DNA of 64,000 bases from Phreatobacter oligotrophus (GTDB lineage Bacteria; Pseudomonadota; Alphaproteobacteria; Rhizobiales; Phreatobacteraceae), in contig NZ_PZZL01000010.1 of NCBI RefSeq assembly GCF_003046185.1, forward strand, positions 1-64,000, written 5' to 3'. Position numbers and translations under genes: made by a program. Shown piece after piece: positions 55,898 through 64,000 of this stretch. Every line of letters begins with the position of its first letter. Positions within the stretch are counted from its first letter, which is position 1. The notes below the pieces were generated by a model. That model made no database searches. It was given only the letters and a program-made list of their open reading frames with translations, and was not told where the DNA came from.

Positions 55898-56360
55898 TCA
55901 TCCCCTGATCGGACGGCCAATACGACCTCCGAGCCGCCGCAGCATTTCCCGCGCCAACACCGAGGTCGGGATGTCCCGCAGCGCCGGACGCCCGGCAATG
56001 ATGGCCGGGACCGCCCTCGCCCGCCAGCGGCGCAGCGAGACACTGGTGGTCGACGCCCGGCGGTATGACATGGACCCGTGCGGGATCGACGCCGATCAGG
56101 CGAACGATTTCGTCGCGGGAGAACTGCGAGACGGTGTGGATGGCCGGCGCGGTGCTGACCCGGTGGAGATGCGCCTCGAAGAAGCGGACGCGCTTGGAGG
56201 GATGGTCGTCGGGATTGGTCAGGCACGACATGTCGTGCACCACCGGGAGCAGCGGCCCATCAATGTCGGTGATCGGCATGTAGTTCAGCGAGTGAAAGAG
56301 GTCGTACTGGATGCGGGACATCGGCTTGCGATGCACCAGGACTTCCTCAGCGGAAATATC
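55898..56360 (-). pseudogene. Glycosyltransferase family 4 remnant
   Basis: From 56360 to about 56049 the minus strand reads like the middle of a GT4 glycosyltransferase: [60 protein letters not shown] and [10 protein letters not shown], which normally precedes the second Rossmann domain. The N-terminal part is missing: the frame begins right after the stop of the CNNM gene. After PPGVD the homology is lost; in another frame the minus strand reads [19 protein letters not shown] and [13 protein letters not shown] to a stop at 55898, perhaps the tail of the same or a second glycosyltransferase. I read this as deletion debris of a former surface-sugar gene. Confidence 0.65.
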
Positions 56361-57644
56361 TCAATTCACGCGATCAAGCGGCGTAATCTTGATCGCCGTA
56401 ATCCGGTTTCGCTGCCGTCTGAGCACCTGGATGCGGAAACCATGGAAGGTGAAGGTCTGCCCCGTCTCGGGGATGGACCTGGCCTCATGGATGACGAGGC
56501 CCGCCACGGTGGTGGCCTCCTCGTCGGGCAGGCGCCAGTCCATGGCGCGGTTGAGATCGCGGATAGGGACCGCGCCATCGACATTGACCGAGCCGTCGGC
56601 CTGCGGCCGGACGCCGGTCACCTGCACATCGTGCTCGTCCTTGATGTCGCCGACGATCTCCTCGATGATGTCCTCGAGGGTCACGAGGCCCATCACCTCC
56701 CCATATTCGTCGACCACGAAGGCGAAATGCGTCTTGCGGCGCAGGAAGGCCTTGAGCTGGTCCTGCAGGCTGGTCGAATCCGGCACGAACCAGGCCGGCA
56801 GGGCGAGGCTCGACGGATCGATCTTGGCGAGGTCCCCGCCGACGGCGGCCAGCGCCCGCAGCAGGTCCTTGCCGTGCAGCACGCCGATGATGTTCTCCGG
56901 CGTGTCGCGCCAGAGCGGGATGCGGGTGTAGGGCGCGGCGAGCACGTCGCGGACGATCTTCTCGGGCGCGTCGCCGGCATCGATGGACACCATCTTGGTG
57001 CGATGGACCATGACGTCCTCGACGGTCAGGTCACGCAGGTCGAGAAGGCCGCCGAGCATGTCGCGGTCGAGCTTCTCGAAGGAGCCTTCCTTGTGCATGA
57101 GGTCGACCGTGCCGCGCAGCTCCTCCGCGCCGGTGAGGACGTTCTGGTTCTCCTTGATGCGCATCCCGAAGAGGCGCAGCACCCCGCGGACGATGGCCTC
57201 GACGGCGATGAGCACGGGCCCGAACAGGGCGACCACCAGCGCGACCGGGCGGGCAAAGACCAGGGCGGTCTGTTCCGGACGGGTGATGGCCACCGTCTTC
57301 GGCAGCACCTCGGCGAAGACGATGATCAGCACCGACATGATCGCGGTGGCGTAGATGACGCCCTCCGCGCCCAGCACCGAGACGAAGAGCGTGGTGGCGA
57401 AGGCGGAGACGCCGACATTGACGACATTGTTGCCGACCAGCATGGCGCCGATCAGCCGCTCGCGCGTGTCGAGCAGGCGGCTGACGATGCCGGCACGCCG
57501 GTCGCCGGCCCCCTCGAGCGCCAGCATCCGCGCCTTGGAGGCGGCGGACATCGCCGTCTCGGCGCTGGAGAAGAAGGCGGAGAGCAGCAGACAGGCGAAG
57601 ATGAGGCCCAGCGCCAGCCAGGGATTGATCGCAAGCTCGTCCAT
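56361..57644 (-). CDS. CNNM/CorC-family membrane protein (hemolysin-like)
   Basis: A 427-residue protein: CNNM membrane domain (about 1-190; SAFFSSAETAMSAASKARML and NNVVNVGVSAFATTLFV), a CBS pair (about 205-330; VEDVMVHRTKMVSIDA, FVVDEYGEVMGLVTLEDI) and a CorC/HlyC C-terminal domain (VDGAVPIRDLNRAMDWRLPD). Such proteins act in magnesium or cobalt efflux and resistance; the name hemolysin is historical. Near aroKB, as in other Hyphomicrobiales. A remnant gene follows in frame immediately after its stop. Confidence 0.92.
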   Translation of the reverse strand: MDELAINPWLALGLIFACLLLSAFFSSAETAMSAASKARMLALEGAGDRRAGIVSRLLDTRERLIGAMLVGNNVVNVGVSAFATTLFVSVLGAEGVIYATAIMSVLIIVFAEVLPKTVAITRPEQTALVFARPVALVVALFGPVLIAVEAIVRGVLRLFGMRIKENQNVLTGAEELRGTVDLMHKEGSFEKLDRDMLGGLLDLRDLTVEDVMVHRTKMVSIDAGDAPEKIVRDVLAAPYTRIPLWRDTPENIIGVLHGKDLLRALAAVGGDLAKIDPSSLALPAWFVPDSTSLQDQLKAFLRRKTHFAFVVDEYGEVMGLVTLEDIIEEIVGDIKDEHDVQVTGVRPQADGSVNVDGAVPIRDLNRAMDWRLPDEEATTVAGLVIHEARSIPETGQTFTFHGFRIQVLRRQRNRITAIKITPLDRVN

Positions 57645-57739
57645 GATCCTCCGGGCCGGTCAGGCCTCGCCTCTGTGGAGACTGCTCGATGGTGTCGCCT
57701 ATGCCTAAAGCCTTTCGGCGGCGAGGCAAGGCGCGCGCC

Positions 57740-58221
57740 TCAGGGTGTCCGCCGCTTGGCGATCACGGTGTCGTCGGACCAGTAGTCCACGAACCCCTGG
57801 CGGCTGTAGTAGGCGAGGCCGCCGGCATTCTCGCGACGGATGGTTGCGTCGATCATGACCACGCCGGAAGCCTTCGCCGCCTGGCGCGTCGCCTCGAACA
57901 GCCGCCGGCCGATGCCGGTGCCCTGCCCCTCGATGGCGACGAAGGTGGCAACCAGCGCCCAGTCGGCGGGAAGAGGATTGGCGCCGGCCCAGCCGGGATC
58001 GGTCCATTCCAGCGCCTGGAAGCCAAGGATGGCGCCGTCCCGCTCGGCGACATGGCAGGCAATGCCACGCGGCGACGCGATGTATTCGGCAATCATCCGG
58101 TCGCGGTCGAAGGGGGTGCGATGGGCCGTGGTGCCCCCTTGGCGATGATGGCGTTGAGAAGGTCCGCCATGGCTTCGGCATCGGCAATGTCGGCCAGCCG
58201 GATGCGGATGTCATCGGCCAT
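57740..58221 (-). pseudogene. GNAT acetyltransferase broken by a frameshift
   Basis: Two frames together make one GNAT protein. The first, from ATG 58221, reads MADDIRIRLADIADAEAMAD and LLNAIIAKG; the second continues TTAHRTPFDRDRMIAEYIAS and includes FVAIEGQGTGIGRRLFEATR, the acetyl-CoA loop, and ENAGGLAYYSRQGF. The break falls at a run of five C on the plus strand (58134-58138), where one base appears to be missing. Restoring it gives about 160 residues, the normal size. It lies 7 bases after aroB. A homopolymer sequencing error is as likely as a real mutation; in the latter case the ATG at 58096 gives only a 118-residue fragment. Confidence 0.8.
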
Positions 58222-58228
58222 GTGCGTC

Positions 58229-59359
58229 TCAGCCTCTCGCGAGGTCCTCGGCAAGGAAGGCGCGCACGGCGGCGGGATCAACGTCCTTCGCGATGAAGCT
58301 CTCGCCGATGCCGCGGGCGAGGATGAAGGTGAGCTTGCCGCGCGCCACCTTCTTGTCCTGACCGATCGCGGCCATGAGGCCGTCGACATCGCCGACGCCG
58401 CCCGGCACATGGGCGAGCTCGGTCGGCAGGCCGACGGTTTTCAGATGCGCGGTCATGCGCTCCGCCGCGTCAGACGAGCAGAGGCCAAGCTTCGCCGAGA
58501 AGCGGAAGGCCTGGCACATGCCGATGGCCACCGCCTCGCCATGGACGAGGCGGGTGCCGTCGTAGCGCGTGGCGGCCTCCAGCGCATGGCCGAAGGTGTG
58601 GCCGAGATTGAGCAGGGCGCGGTCGCCGGTCTCGGTCTCGTCGCGGGCGACGACGGCCGCCTTGGCGCGGCAGGAGGTTGCGATGGCATGGACGCGATCC
58701 TTGCCGCCCTGGAAGACGCCGCGCCAGTTCGCCTCCAGCCAGGAGAAGAAGCCGGGATCGTCGATGAGGCCGTACTTCGCCACCTCGGCATAGCCGGCGC
58801 GGAACTCGCGGGTGGAGAGCGTGTCGAGCACGTCGGTGTCGGCGAGCACCAGGCCCGGCTGGTAGAAGGCGCCGACGAGGTTCTTGCCGTGGCGGGAATT
58901 GATGCCGGTCTTGCCGCCGACCGAGCTGTCGACCTGCGCCAGCAGCGAGGTCGGCATCTGCACGAAGCCCATGCCGCGGCGGACGATGGCCGCCGCGAAG
59001 CCGGCGAGGTCGCCGACGACGCCGCCGCCGAGGGCCAGGACGAGGTCGCCTCGCTCAAGGCGATGGGCGAGGACCTGGTCGACCACCTCCTCCAGCATGG
59101 CGAAGCGCTTGGTGGCCTCGCCGGCCGGCACGGTGATGCGGTGATGGCGCAGGCCCGCCGCGGTCAGCCCCGCCTCCAGCGCCGGAGCGTGGAGATCACC
59201 CACCGTCGCGTCGGTGACGATGGCGACGGCGCGACCGGGGAAGCGCGCGGCAAGCGTGGCGCCGGCCGAGGCGATGAGGCCGGAGCCGATCAGGATGTCG
59301 TAGGAGCGATCGCCCAGCGCCACGGGGACGCGGGTGGTCTCGGGGGCGTCGATGCTCAC
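58229..59359 (-). CDS. aroB: 3-dehydroquinate synthase
   Basis: A 376-residue enzyme, second step of the shikimate pathway, NAD and metal dependent. Seen: VTDATVGDLHAPAL, LALGGGVVGDLAGFAAAIVR (NAD loop), GMGFVQMPTSLLAQVDSSVG and GGKTGINSRHGKNLVGAFYQ, the metal-ligand Glu in AEVAKYGLIDDPGFF, and the zinc His residues in NLGHTFGHALEA and VHGEAVAIGM. Coupled to aroK by ATGA at 59356-59359. Confidence 0.97.
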   Translation of the reverse strand: MSIDAPETTRVPVALGDRSYDILIGSGLIASAGATLAARFPGRAVAIVTDATVGDLHAPALEAGLTAAGLRHHRITVPAGEATKRFAMLEEVVDQVLAHRLERGDLVLALGGGVVGDLAGFAAAIVRRGMGFVQMPTSLLAQVDSSVGGKTGINSRHGKNLVGAFYQPGLVLADTDVLDTLSTREFRAGYAEVAKYGLIDDPGFFSWLEANWRGVFQGGKDRVHAIATSCRAKAAVVARDETETGDRALLNLGHTFGHALEAATRYDGTRLVHGEAVAIGMCQAFRFSAKLGLCSSDAAERMTAHLKTVGLPTELAHVPGGVGDVDGLMAAIGQDKKVARGKLTFILARGIGESFIAKDVDPAAVRAFLAEDLARG

Positions 59360-59961
59360 GGCTGGGCTCGCTCGTCGGACGGCAGGAGGTGGCTGGTCAG
59401 AGCGCGCAGCACGTCGTCGACGATCTCGTCATGCGCCGCCTCGCGGGACATGACCGTGACGGATGCCTCGGCATAAACGGGATAGCGCTCGTCCATGAGG
59501 CGGCGCAGCACCGCCTCGGGATCGTCGGACTTGAGCAGCGGGCGGTCGTTGCGGCGGCGCACCCGCTTCATCAGCACGTCGAGATCGGCCTTGAGCCAGA
59601 CGGAGATGCCGCGCTCGGCGATGCGGGCGCGGGTCTCCGGGTTCATGTAGGCCCCGCCTCCGGTGGCGAGGATCTGCGGCCCCGACTCGAGGATGCGGGC
59701 GACGACGCGGACCTCGCCGGCGCGGAAATAGGCCTCGCCGTGGCGGGCGAAGATCTCGGGAATGGTGAGGTCGGCGGCCTTCTCGATCTCGGTGTCGGCA
59801 TCGACGAAGGGCAGGTTGAGCCTGGCCGCGAGGCGCTTGCCGATGGTCGACTTGCCGGCGCCCATCAGACCGACGAGCACGATGGTGCGCGCGCCCAGCG
59901 CGTCGCGCAGCCGCTTCACGTCGATCACGGCCGGAGCCGTCGAGGTTACCTCACCCACCAT
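59356..59961 (-). CDS. aroK: Shikimate kinase
   Basis: A 201-residue kinase, fifth step of the shikimate pathway. Seen: Walker A GLMGAGKST (31-39), the shikimate-binding FVDADTEIEKAADLTIPEIF, GGGAYMNPETR and the lid RRRNDRPLLKSDDPEAVLRR. First gene of the aroK-aroB run. An N-terminal extension of about 20 residues precedes the core, normal in this group. Confidence 0.96.
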   Translation of the reverse strand: MVGEVTSTAPAVIDVKRLRDALGARTIVLVGLMGAGKSTIGKRLAARLNLPFVDADTEIEKAADLTIPEIFARHGEAYFRAGEVRVVARILESGPQILATGGGAYMNPETRARIAERGISVWLKADLDVLMKRVRRRNDRPLLKSDDPEAVLRRLMDERYPVYAEASVTVMSREAAHDEIVDDVLRALTSHLLPSDERAQP

Positions 59962-60017
59962 GACGCCCGTGTCTCACGGAATCGGGCGACAGGGCAACCG
60001 ACCGGATCGGGCGAGGC

Positions 60018-60902
60018 TCAGGCCGCCTCGCGCGCGGCGATGGCATCGGCGATGGCGACGAGCTTGCGCGCCATCTCGGCATGGAGGCGCTCGACCATGC
60101 GGCCCTCGATCTGGATGGCGCCCTTGGCGGCGTTCTCGGGGAGGTCGAAGGCGGCGATGATGGTGCGGGCCCAGGCGACCTCCTTCTCGGCGGGTGAGAA
60201 GGCGGCGTTGCAGGGGCCGATCTGGCTGGGATGGATCAGCGTCTTGCCATCGAAGCCCATGTCGCGGGCCTCGGCGCATTCGCGGGCGAAACCCGCCTCG
60301 TCGCCGATCTCGTTCCAGACGCCGTCGAGGATGGCGAGGCCATGAGCGCGGGCGGCGGCCAGCGAGGTCATCAGCCAGGCGTTCATCGGCGCACGGCCCG
60401 GCACGATGCGGGCGCCGGTCTCCTTGGCGAGGTCGTTGGTGCCCATGACGAAGCCGGTGAGGCGGGTTGAGCGATCCTTCGCGGCGGCGGCAATGGCGCC
60501 GGCATTCAGCATGGCGAGCGGCGTCTCCATCATGGCCCAGACCGCGGTGCGCTCCGGCGCGCTGGCGGCGGCGATGGCCTTGCCGGCGGCAACGAGGTCA
60601 GCACCCACGTTGACCTTGGGGATGAGGATGACATCGGCGCCGGTGGGGGCGAGGGCGGCGAGGTCGTCATGGCCCCAGGCGGTGTCGAAGCCGTTGAGCC
60701 GCACCACCACCTCGCGGTGGCCGAAGCCGCCCTGCCGGACAGCGGCGGCGACCTGCTCGCGCGCCACCTGCTTGGCATCGGGCGCCACAGCATCCTCAAG
60801 GTCGAGGATGACGACGTCGCAGGGCAGAGAGCGGGCCTTGTCGAGGGCGCGGGCATTGGAGCCGGGCATGTAGAGGACGGAGCGGCGGGGGCGGATGGCC
60901 AT
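60018..60902 (-). CDS. HpcH/HpaI aldolase, CitE/malyl-CoA lyase or thioesterase type
   Basis: A 294-residue TIM-barrel enzyme of the CitE-like group. Seen: RPRRSVLYMPGSNARALDKA, VVILDLEDAVAPDAK with the metal-binding acidic residues, ILIPKVNVGADL, AMMETPLAMLNAGAI with the metal Glu, and GTNDLAKETGARIVPGR. The length and pattern fit Mcl2-type (3S)-malyl-CoA thioesterases or small malyl/methylmalyl-CoA lyases of the ethylmalonyl-CoA pathway better than CitE, because no other citrate-lyase gene is present. With mcd at 18322 this supports that pathway. The exact activity is not decidable from sequence. Divergent from the FAD oxidoreductase. Confidence 0.85.
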   Translation of the reverse strand: MAIRPRRSVLYMPGSNARALDKARSLPCDVVILDLEDAVAPDAKQVAREQVAAAVRQGGFGHREVVVRLNGFDTAWGHDDLAALAPTGADVILIPKVNVGADLVAAGKAIAAASAPERTAVWAMMETPLAMLNAGAIAAAAKDRSTRLTGFVMGTNDLAKETGARIVPGRAPMNAWLMTSLAAARAHGLAILDGVWNEIGDEAGFARECAEARDMGFDGKTLIHPSQIGPCNAAFSPAEKEVAWARTIIAAFDLPENAAKGAIQIEGRMVERLHAEMARKLVAIADAIAAREAA

Positions 60903-60955
60903 AGTGAAGGGTCCGGGGAGTGGCTATGTCGGCGTGAGGCTAGCTGCATCGCAGC

Positions 60956-62179
60956 ATGCGTGCCATCGTCCTTCCGAACGAGAGCGGATTGCAGAAGAGA
61001 CACGGCGTGACACACGCGGATGTGCTGATCGTCGGCGGCGGGATCATGGGATCCTGCACCGCCTATTTCCTCAAGAAGGAGCTGGGTTTTCAGGGCTCGG
61101 TCCATGTCATCGAGCGCGACCCGACCTATGCCGAGGCCTCGACGACGCTGTCGGCCGCCTCCATCCGCCAGCAGTTCTCGACGCCTGAGAACATCCGCAT
61201 GAGCCGCTTCGGCATCGAAGTGATCCGCGGCCTGAAAGAGCGCTTCGGCGCGGAGGCCGATATCGGCTTCCGCGAGGGTGGCTATCTCATCCTTGCCTCG
61301 GAGGGCGGCCGCTCCGTGCTGGAGGCCAACTGGCGCACGCAAGCCGCGGAGGGCGCCGACATCCTGCTGCTGGGTCCCGCCGATTTGCAGGCCCGGTTCC
61401 CCTGGCTCTCGACCGAGGACATCGCGCTCGGCGCCTGGGGCCGCACCGGCGAGGGCTGGTTCGACGCGGCCATGCTGCTCGACCTGTTCCGCAAGGCGGC
61501 GCGGGAGGCCGGCGCGACCTATGAGAAGGGGGAGGTCGCAAGCCTCACCCGCACGGGCGACCGCGTCACCGGCGCGGTGATGGCGGATGGCTCGGCGCGG
61601 ACCTGCGGCACGCTCGTGCTTGCGGCCGGCGCCTGGGCGGGAAAGCTGGCTCAAGGCATCGCCGTGCCGCTGCCGGTGGAGCCGCGCAAGCGCACGGTCT
61701 TCGTGGTGAAATGCCCGGAGACCTTCCCCGACATGCCGCTGATCGTCGACCCCTCGGGTGTCTGGATGCGGCCCGAGCGCGACCTCGTCATCGGCGGCTG
61801 GGGGCCGGGCGAGGGCGACCCGGATCCCGCAGCCTACGGCGACTTCAACCCCGCCCACGACGAGTTCGAGGCCCATGTCTGGCCGGCCTGGGCGACGCGC
61901 ATCCCCGCCATGGAGCAGCTGCGCCAGATCCGCGCCTGGGCCGGGCACTACGACTTCAACACGCTCGACCACAACGCCATCCTCGGCCCCCATCCCGAGG
62001 TCACAGGCCTGATGTTCATCAACGGCTTTTCCGGCCACGGCCTGCAGCAGGCGCCCGCCGCCGGCCGGGCGCTGGCCGAGCTCATCGTCCATGGCGGCTA
62101 TCGCAGCCTCGACCTCTCCGTCTTCGGCTTCGACCGCATCCTGCGGGGCGAACCGGTCCTCGAACTCAATGTGATCTGA
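60956..62179 (+). CDS. FAD-dependent oxidoreductase, DAO family
   Basis: A protein of about 407 residues of the D-amino-acid/sarcosine oxidase-like family. Seen: ADVLIVGGGIMGSCTAYFL (FAD loop), ERDPTYAEASTTLSAASIRQ, VLAAGAWAGKLAQG, and the C-terminal FINGFSGHGLQQAPAAGRAL, the DAO signature. Likely substrates are N-methyl or D-amino acids. A GTG at 61007 gives a start closer to the FAD loop and is a good alternative to ATG 60956. It precedes a ketopantoate-reductase-like gene by 13 bases. Confidence 0.9.
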   Translation: MRAIVLPNESGLQKRHGVTHADVLIVGGGIMGSCTAYFLKKELGFQGSVHVIERDPTYAEASTTLSAASIRQQFSTPENIRMSRFGIEVIRGLKERFGAEADIGFREGGYLILASEGGRSVLEANWRTQAAEGADILLLGPADLQARFPWLSTEDIALGAWGRTGEGWFDAAMLLDLFRKAAREAGATYEKGEVASLTRTGDRVTGAVMADGSARTCGTLVLAAGAWAGKLAQGIAVPLPVEPRKRTVFVVKCPETFPDMPLIVDPSGVWMRPERDLVIGGWGPGEGDPDPAAYGDFNPAHDEFEAHVWPAWATRIPAMEQLRQIRAWAGHYDFNTLDHNAILGPHPEVTGLMFINGFSGHGLQQAPAAGRALAELIVHGGYRSLDLSVFGFDRILRGEPVLELNVI

Positions 62180-62192
62180 CCCGGAGCCCCCC

Positions 62193-63185
62193 ATGAAGGT
62201 CTGCATCTTCGGCGCCGGCGCGGTCGGCGGCAACGCGGCGGCGCGGCTCATCGCGGCGCGCGACGCCGAGGTCTCGGTGGTGGCGCGCGGCGCCCATCTC
62301 GCCGCCATCCGCGAGAAGGGCCTGACGCTGCACACGGGCGGCGAGACGCTCGGCGGCATGCCCCATGCGGCGACCGACGACCCGTCGACGCTGCCGCCGC
62401 AGGACCTGGTGGTGGTGACGCTGAAGGCCCATTCGCTGCCTGCCATCGCCGGCCAGATCCGCGCGCTGCTGGCGCCGGGGGCGGCGGCGGTCTTCTTCAC
62501 CAACGGCGTGCCGTGGTGGTGGAACCACGGCATCGACGAGGAGGCGGGTTCGCTGCCGCTGCTTGATCCGGACGGGCTGCTGTGGCGCGATCTCGGGCCG
62601 GACAGCGTGCTCGGCGGCGTGGTCTATTCCGCCAATGCGGTGACCGAGCCGGGGGTCATCACCCACACGGCCGGCAATCGCTGGATCATCGGCGAGCCGA
62701 CCGGTTATGCCTCGCCGCGGGCGGATGCGGCGGCGGAGGTGTTCCAGCGGGCCGGGCTCGGCGGCGAGGTGACCACCGACATCCGCAAGGCCATGTGGGA
62801 GAAGCTGGCGCTCAACATCGCGGCGAACCCGCTCTGCGCGCTGTCGCGGCTGCCGCTCGGGCGCTGGCACGAGGTGCCGGGAATCGGCGCGCTCGGCATC
62901 GGCATGATCAAGGAGATGCTGGCGGTCGCCAAGGCGCTGGGCTGGGATCTCACGTCGGAGGTCGACCCGGCGGCAGCGCTCCCGGCGCGGCCCGGCCGCC
63001 CCGGCGGCAAGCCCTCCATGCTGCAGGATGCCGAGGCCGGGCGGCCCATGGAGGTCGAGGCCATTGTCGGCCAGCTCCAGGCCTTCGGTCGCGACCATGG
63101 CGTGCCGACGCCCGCCATCGACGTGGTGCTGCCGCTGCTCAGGGCGCTGGACGCGGCCGTGAGCAAGCCGCCCGTGAAGGTGTGA
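62193..63185 (+). CDS. Ketopantoate reductase family (ApbA/PanE) protein
   Basis: A 330-residue NADPH-dependent reductase. Seen: KVCIFGAGAVGGNAAARLIA, KAHSLPAIAGQIRALLAPGA, the ITHTAGNRWIIGEPTGY stretch, the catalytic Lys in IRKAMWEKLALNIAANPLCA and RPGGKPSMLQDAEAGRPMEV with substrate-binding Ser and Glu. Real PanE makes pantoate for CoA synthesis, but many paralogs beside catabolic genes reduce other 2-oxo acids; next to the DAO oxidoreductase the latter is plausible. Confidence 0.9.
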   Translation: MKVCIFGAGAVGGNAAARLIAARDAEVSVVARGAHLAAIREKGLTLHTGGETLGGMPHAATDDPSTLPPQDLVVVTLKAHSLPAIAGQIRALLAPGAAAVFFTNGVPWWWNHGIDEEAGSLPLLDPDGLLWRDLGPDSVLGGVVYSANAVTEPGVITHTAGNRWIIGEPTGYASPRADAAAEVFQRAGLGGEVTTDIRKAMWEKLALNIAANPLCALSRLPLGRWHEVPGIGALGIGMIKEMLAVAKALGWDLTSEVDPAAALPARPGRPGGKPSMLQDAEAGRPMEVEAIVGQLQAFGRDHGVPTPAIDVVLPLLRALDAAVSKPPVKV

Positions 63186-63240
63186 GGGGCGGCGACAGGC
63201 TCCAGGCCCCCGTCCTGTCGGAGGGCGCGAGCATCGCCGA

Positions 63241-63367
63241 CACCTCTCCCCGGCGGGGAGAGGTCGAGCCGAGGCGAAGCCGCGGATCGGGAGAGGGGGA
63301 GATGTCGTCGGGGCCTTGCCCCCTCTCCCGGCGCTGCGCGCCGACCTCTCCCCGCCGGGGAGAGGTG
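63241..63367. repeat. Family B inverted intergenic repeat, paired copies
   Basis: cacctctccccggcggggag faces gacctctccccgccggggag, with gatcgggagaggggg and ccccctctcccggcgctgcg as the inner arms. Lies in the gap 63186-63552 between convergent genes; no gene is visible there. Confidence 0.85.
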
Positions 63368-63401
63368 CGCTGACCGGCCAGCCCTTGCGCTTGAACCTCC
63401 G

Positions 63402-63497
63402 CCCGTCATGCCCGGGCTTGGCCCGGGGGCATCCACGCATTCGTTTCAAGGGGCAGTGGTCAAGTCGTGGATGCCCGGCACAAGGCCGGGCATGACG
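63402..63497. repeat. Family A inverted intergenic repeat, paired copies
   Basis: cccgtcatgcccgggcttgg with gggcatccacg faces caagtcgtggatgcccggca with ggccgggcatgacg. Adjacent to the family B pair, the same pairing as at 1.1-1.4 kb and 40.8-41.2 kb. Confidence 0.85.
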
Positions 63498-63552
63498 AAG
63501 AGGGCGGCGGGACTTCGGGAGGGGCGAGGTTCCTCGCCTGCTCCCCCTCCCC

Positions 63553-64000
63553 TCAGTGGTTCGACATGGGCCGCCGCCGCACGTTGGGCCTCAGGTGCTG
63601 GAACGGGATGACGCCGGTGTCGTCCAGCGCCGCGCCGGGGGAGGCGCCGACCACGACCGAATCCGCATAGGGCTGCCAGTCGCCGCGGAAATGCACCGAG
63701 CTCTTCAGCACGACCACCTTGTAGCCGGTGATGTCGATGCCGAGATGGGTGCAGACCGCGACGCAATGCGGCTGCTGGCGCACCGTGCCGACGACGAGAT
63801 CGATGCCGCCGATCCTGAGCCAGGCGGAGGGCCCCATGTTGATGGGCTGGCCGCCGACCATCGGCCCGGTGCCGATGAAGCGGCCGTCGGAGACGGCGAT
63901 GACCTCGGCCGTGGTGGTCAGCGGCTCCTCGCCCGGTCCGCTGCCATTCGCGGCGAAGGTGACCGCGATGGTGGCGCCCTTGCCGGCCTTGTGCGCGGCC
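63553..64000 (-). CDS. M81-family metallopeptidase (MlrC-like), N-terminal part outside window
   Basis: The minus-strand frame is open from the right edge of the window to a stop at 63553, giving the last 148 residues or so. They fit the C-terminal domain of M81/MlrC peptidases: VIAVSDGRFIGTGPMVGGQP, WLRIGGIDLVVGTVRQQPHC, THLGIDITGYKVVVLKSSVH and FRGDWQPYADSVVVGASPGA. MlrC from sphingomonads takes part in microcystin breakdown; most relatives have unknown peptide or amide substrates. The metal-binding part is outside the window. Confidence 0.85.
   Translation of the reverse strand, partial: AAHKAGKGATIAVTFAANGSGPGEEPLTTTAEVIAVSDGRFIGTGPMVGGQPINMGPSAWLRIGGIDLVVGTVRQQPHCVAVCTHLGIDITGYKVVVLKSSVHFRGDWQPYADSVVVGASPGAALDDTGVIPFQHLRPNVRRRPMSNH

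Noticed and set aside
55497-56336. A single 279-residue protein fusing a glycosyltransferase part to methylglyoxal synthase
   Set aside because: mgsA has its own ribosome-binding site and full family length, and the linker between the two parts is not homologous to either.

Overview
The window reads as chromosomal DNA of a high-GC alphaproteobacterium of the Hyphomicrobiales (Rhizobiales) type. The support is the conserved gene neighbourhoods (comF-grxC-nitrilase-DUF1178, aroK-aroB with a CNNM/CorC protein, chorismate mutase-hisC-tyrA), an infA with a basic tail, an ethylmalonyl-CoA-pathway dehydrogenase, and the palindromic intergenic repeats usual in this order. I cannot place it to genus. 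I see no rRNA, tRNA, CRISPR array, prophage or replication origin. The only mobile DNA is the end of an IS3-family element at the left edge. Most of the window is ordinary core metabolism; no clearly new multi-gene system stands out. The less explained parts are regulatory DNA, structured intergenic DNA, two broken genes and some uncharacterised proteins.

Layout. 1-0.4 kb: IS3 orfA, cut by the window edge. 0.5-8.2 kb: a DUF4345 membrane protein, then ahcY behind a perfect palindrome that resembles an S-adenosylhomocysteine-responsive operator, a BenE transporter, trxA, comF, and the overlapping grxC-nitrilase-DUF1178 run. 8.3-15 kb: an alcohol dehydrogenase-like reductase, ispG with an SDR, a Zur-type regulator, bdhA coupled to a patatin, a TerB-like protein and a RidA. 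15-20 kb: chemoreceptor, EamA transporter, and methylsuccinyl-CoA dehydrogenase (mcd). 20-32 kb: a carbon-uptake block made of a Liv-type ABC transporter with an acyl-CoA ligase, running away from a TRAP transporter followed by scoAB. 32-39 kb: envelope genes (AsmA-like, MscS-like, a proline-rich membrane protein, a porin). 39-46 kb: ArsR/TauE pair, recD2, a second TauE, infA, EamA. 46.6-51.2 kb: a six-gene run ridA-chorismate mutase-hisC-tyrA-cupin-GNAT. 51.3-54.4 kb: a two-component system facing a secreted NTF2-like protein. 54.4-60 kb: leuD, bolA, mgsA, a glycosyltransferase remnant, a CNNM/CorC protein, a frameshifted GNAT, aroB, aroK. 60-64 kb: a malyl-CoA-type lyase/thioesterase, an FAD oxidoreductase, a ketopantoate-reductase-like protein and the C-terminal part of an M81 peptidase.

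How the genes fit together. Several loci deal with C4/CoA metabolism: bdhA, scoAB, mcd and the malyl-CoA-type enzyme would link poly-3-hydroxybutyrate, acetoacetate and the ethylmalonyl-CoA route for C2 assimilation. bdhA and mcd share a TTGCAATGCA-type site just upstream, which suggests common control by a PhaR-like regulator. aroK/aroB and chorismate mutase/hisC/tyrA cover both ends of aromatic amino acid synthesis. Three families of inverted intergenic repeats occupy every large tail-to-tail gap (20.0-20.4, 40.8-41.4, 46.1-46.6 and 63.2-63.5 kb) plus the gap before ahcY.
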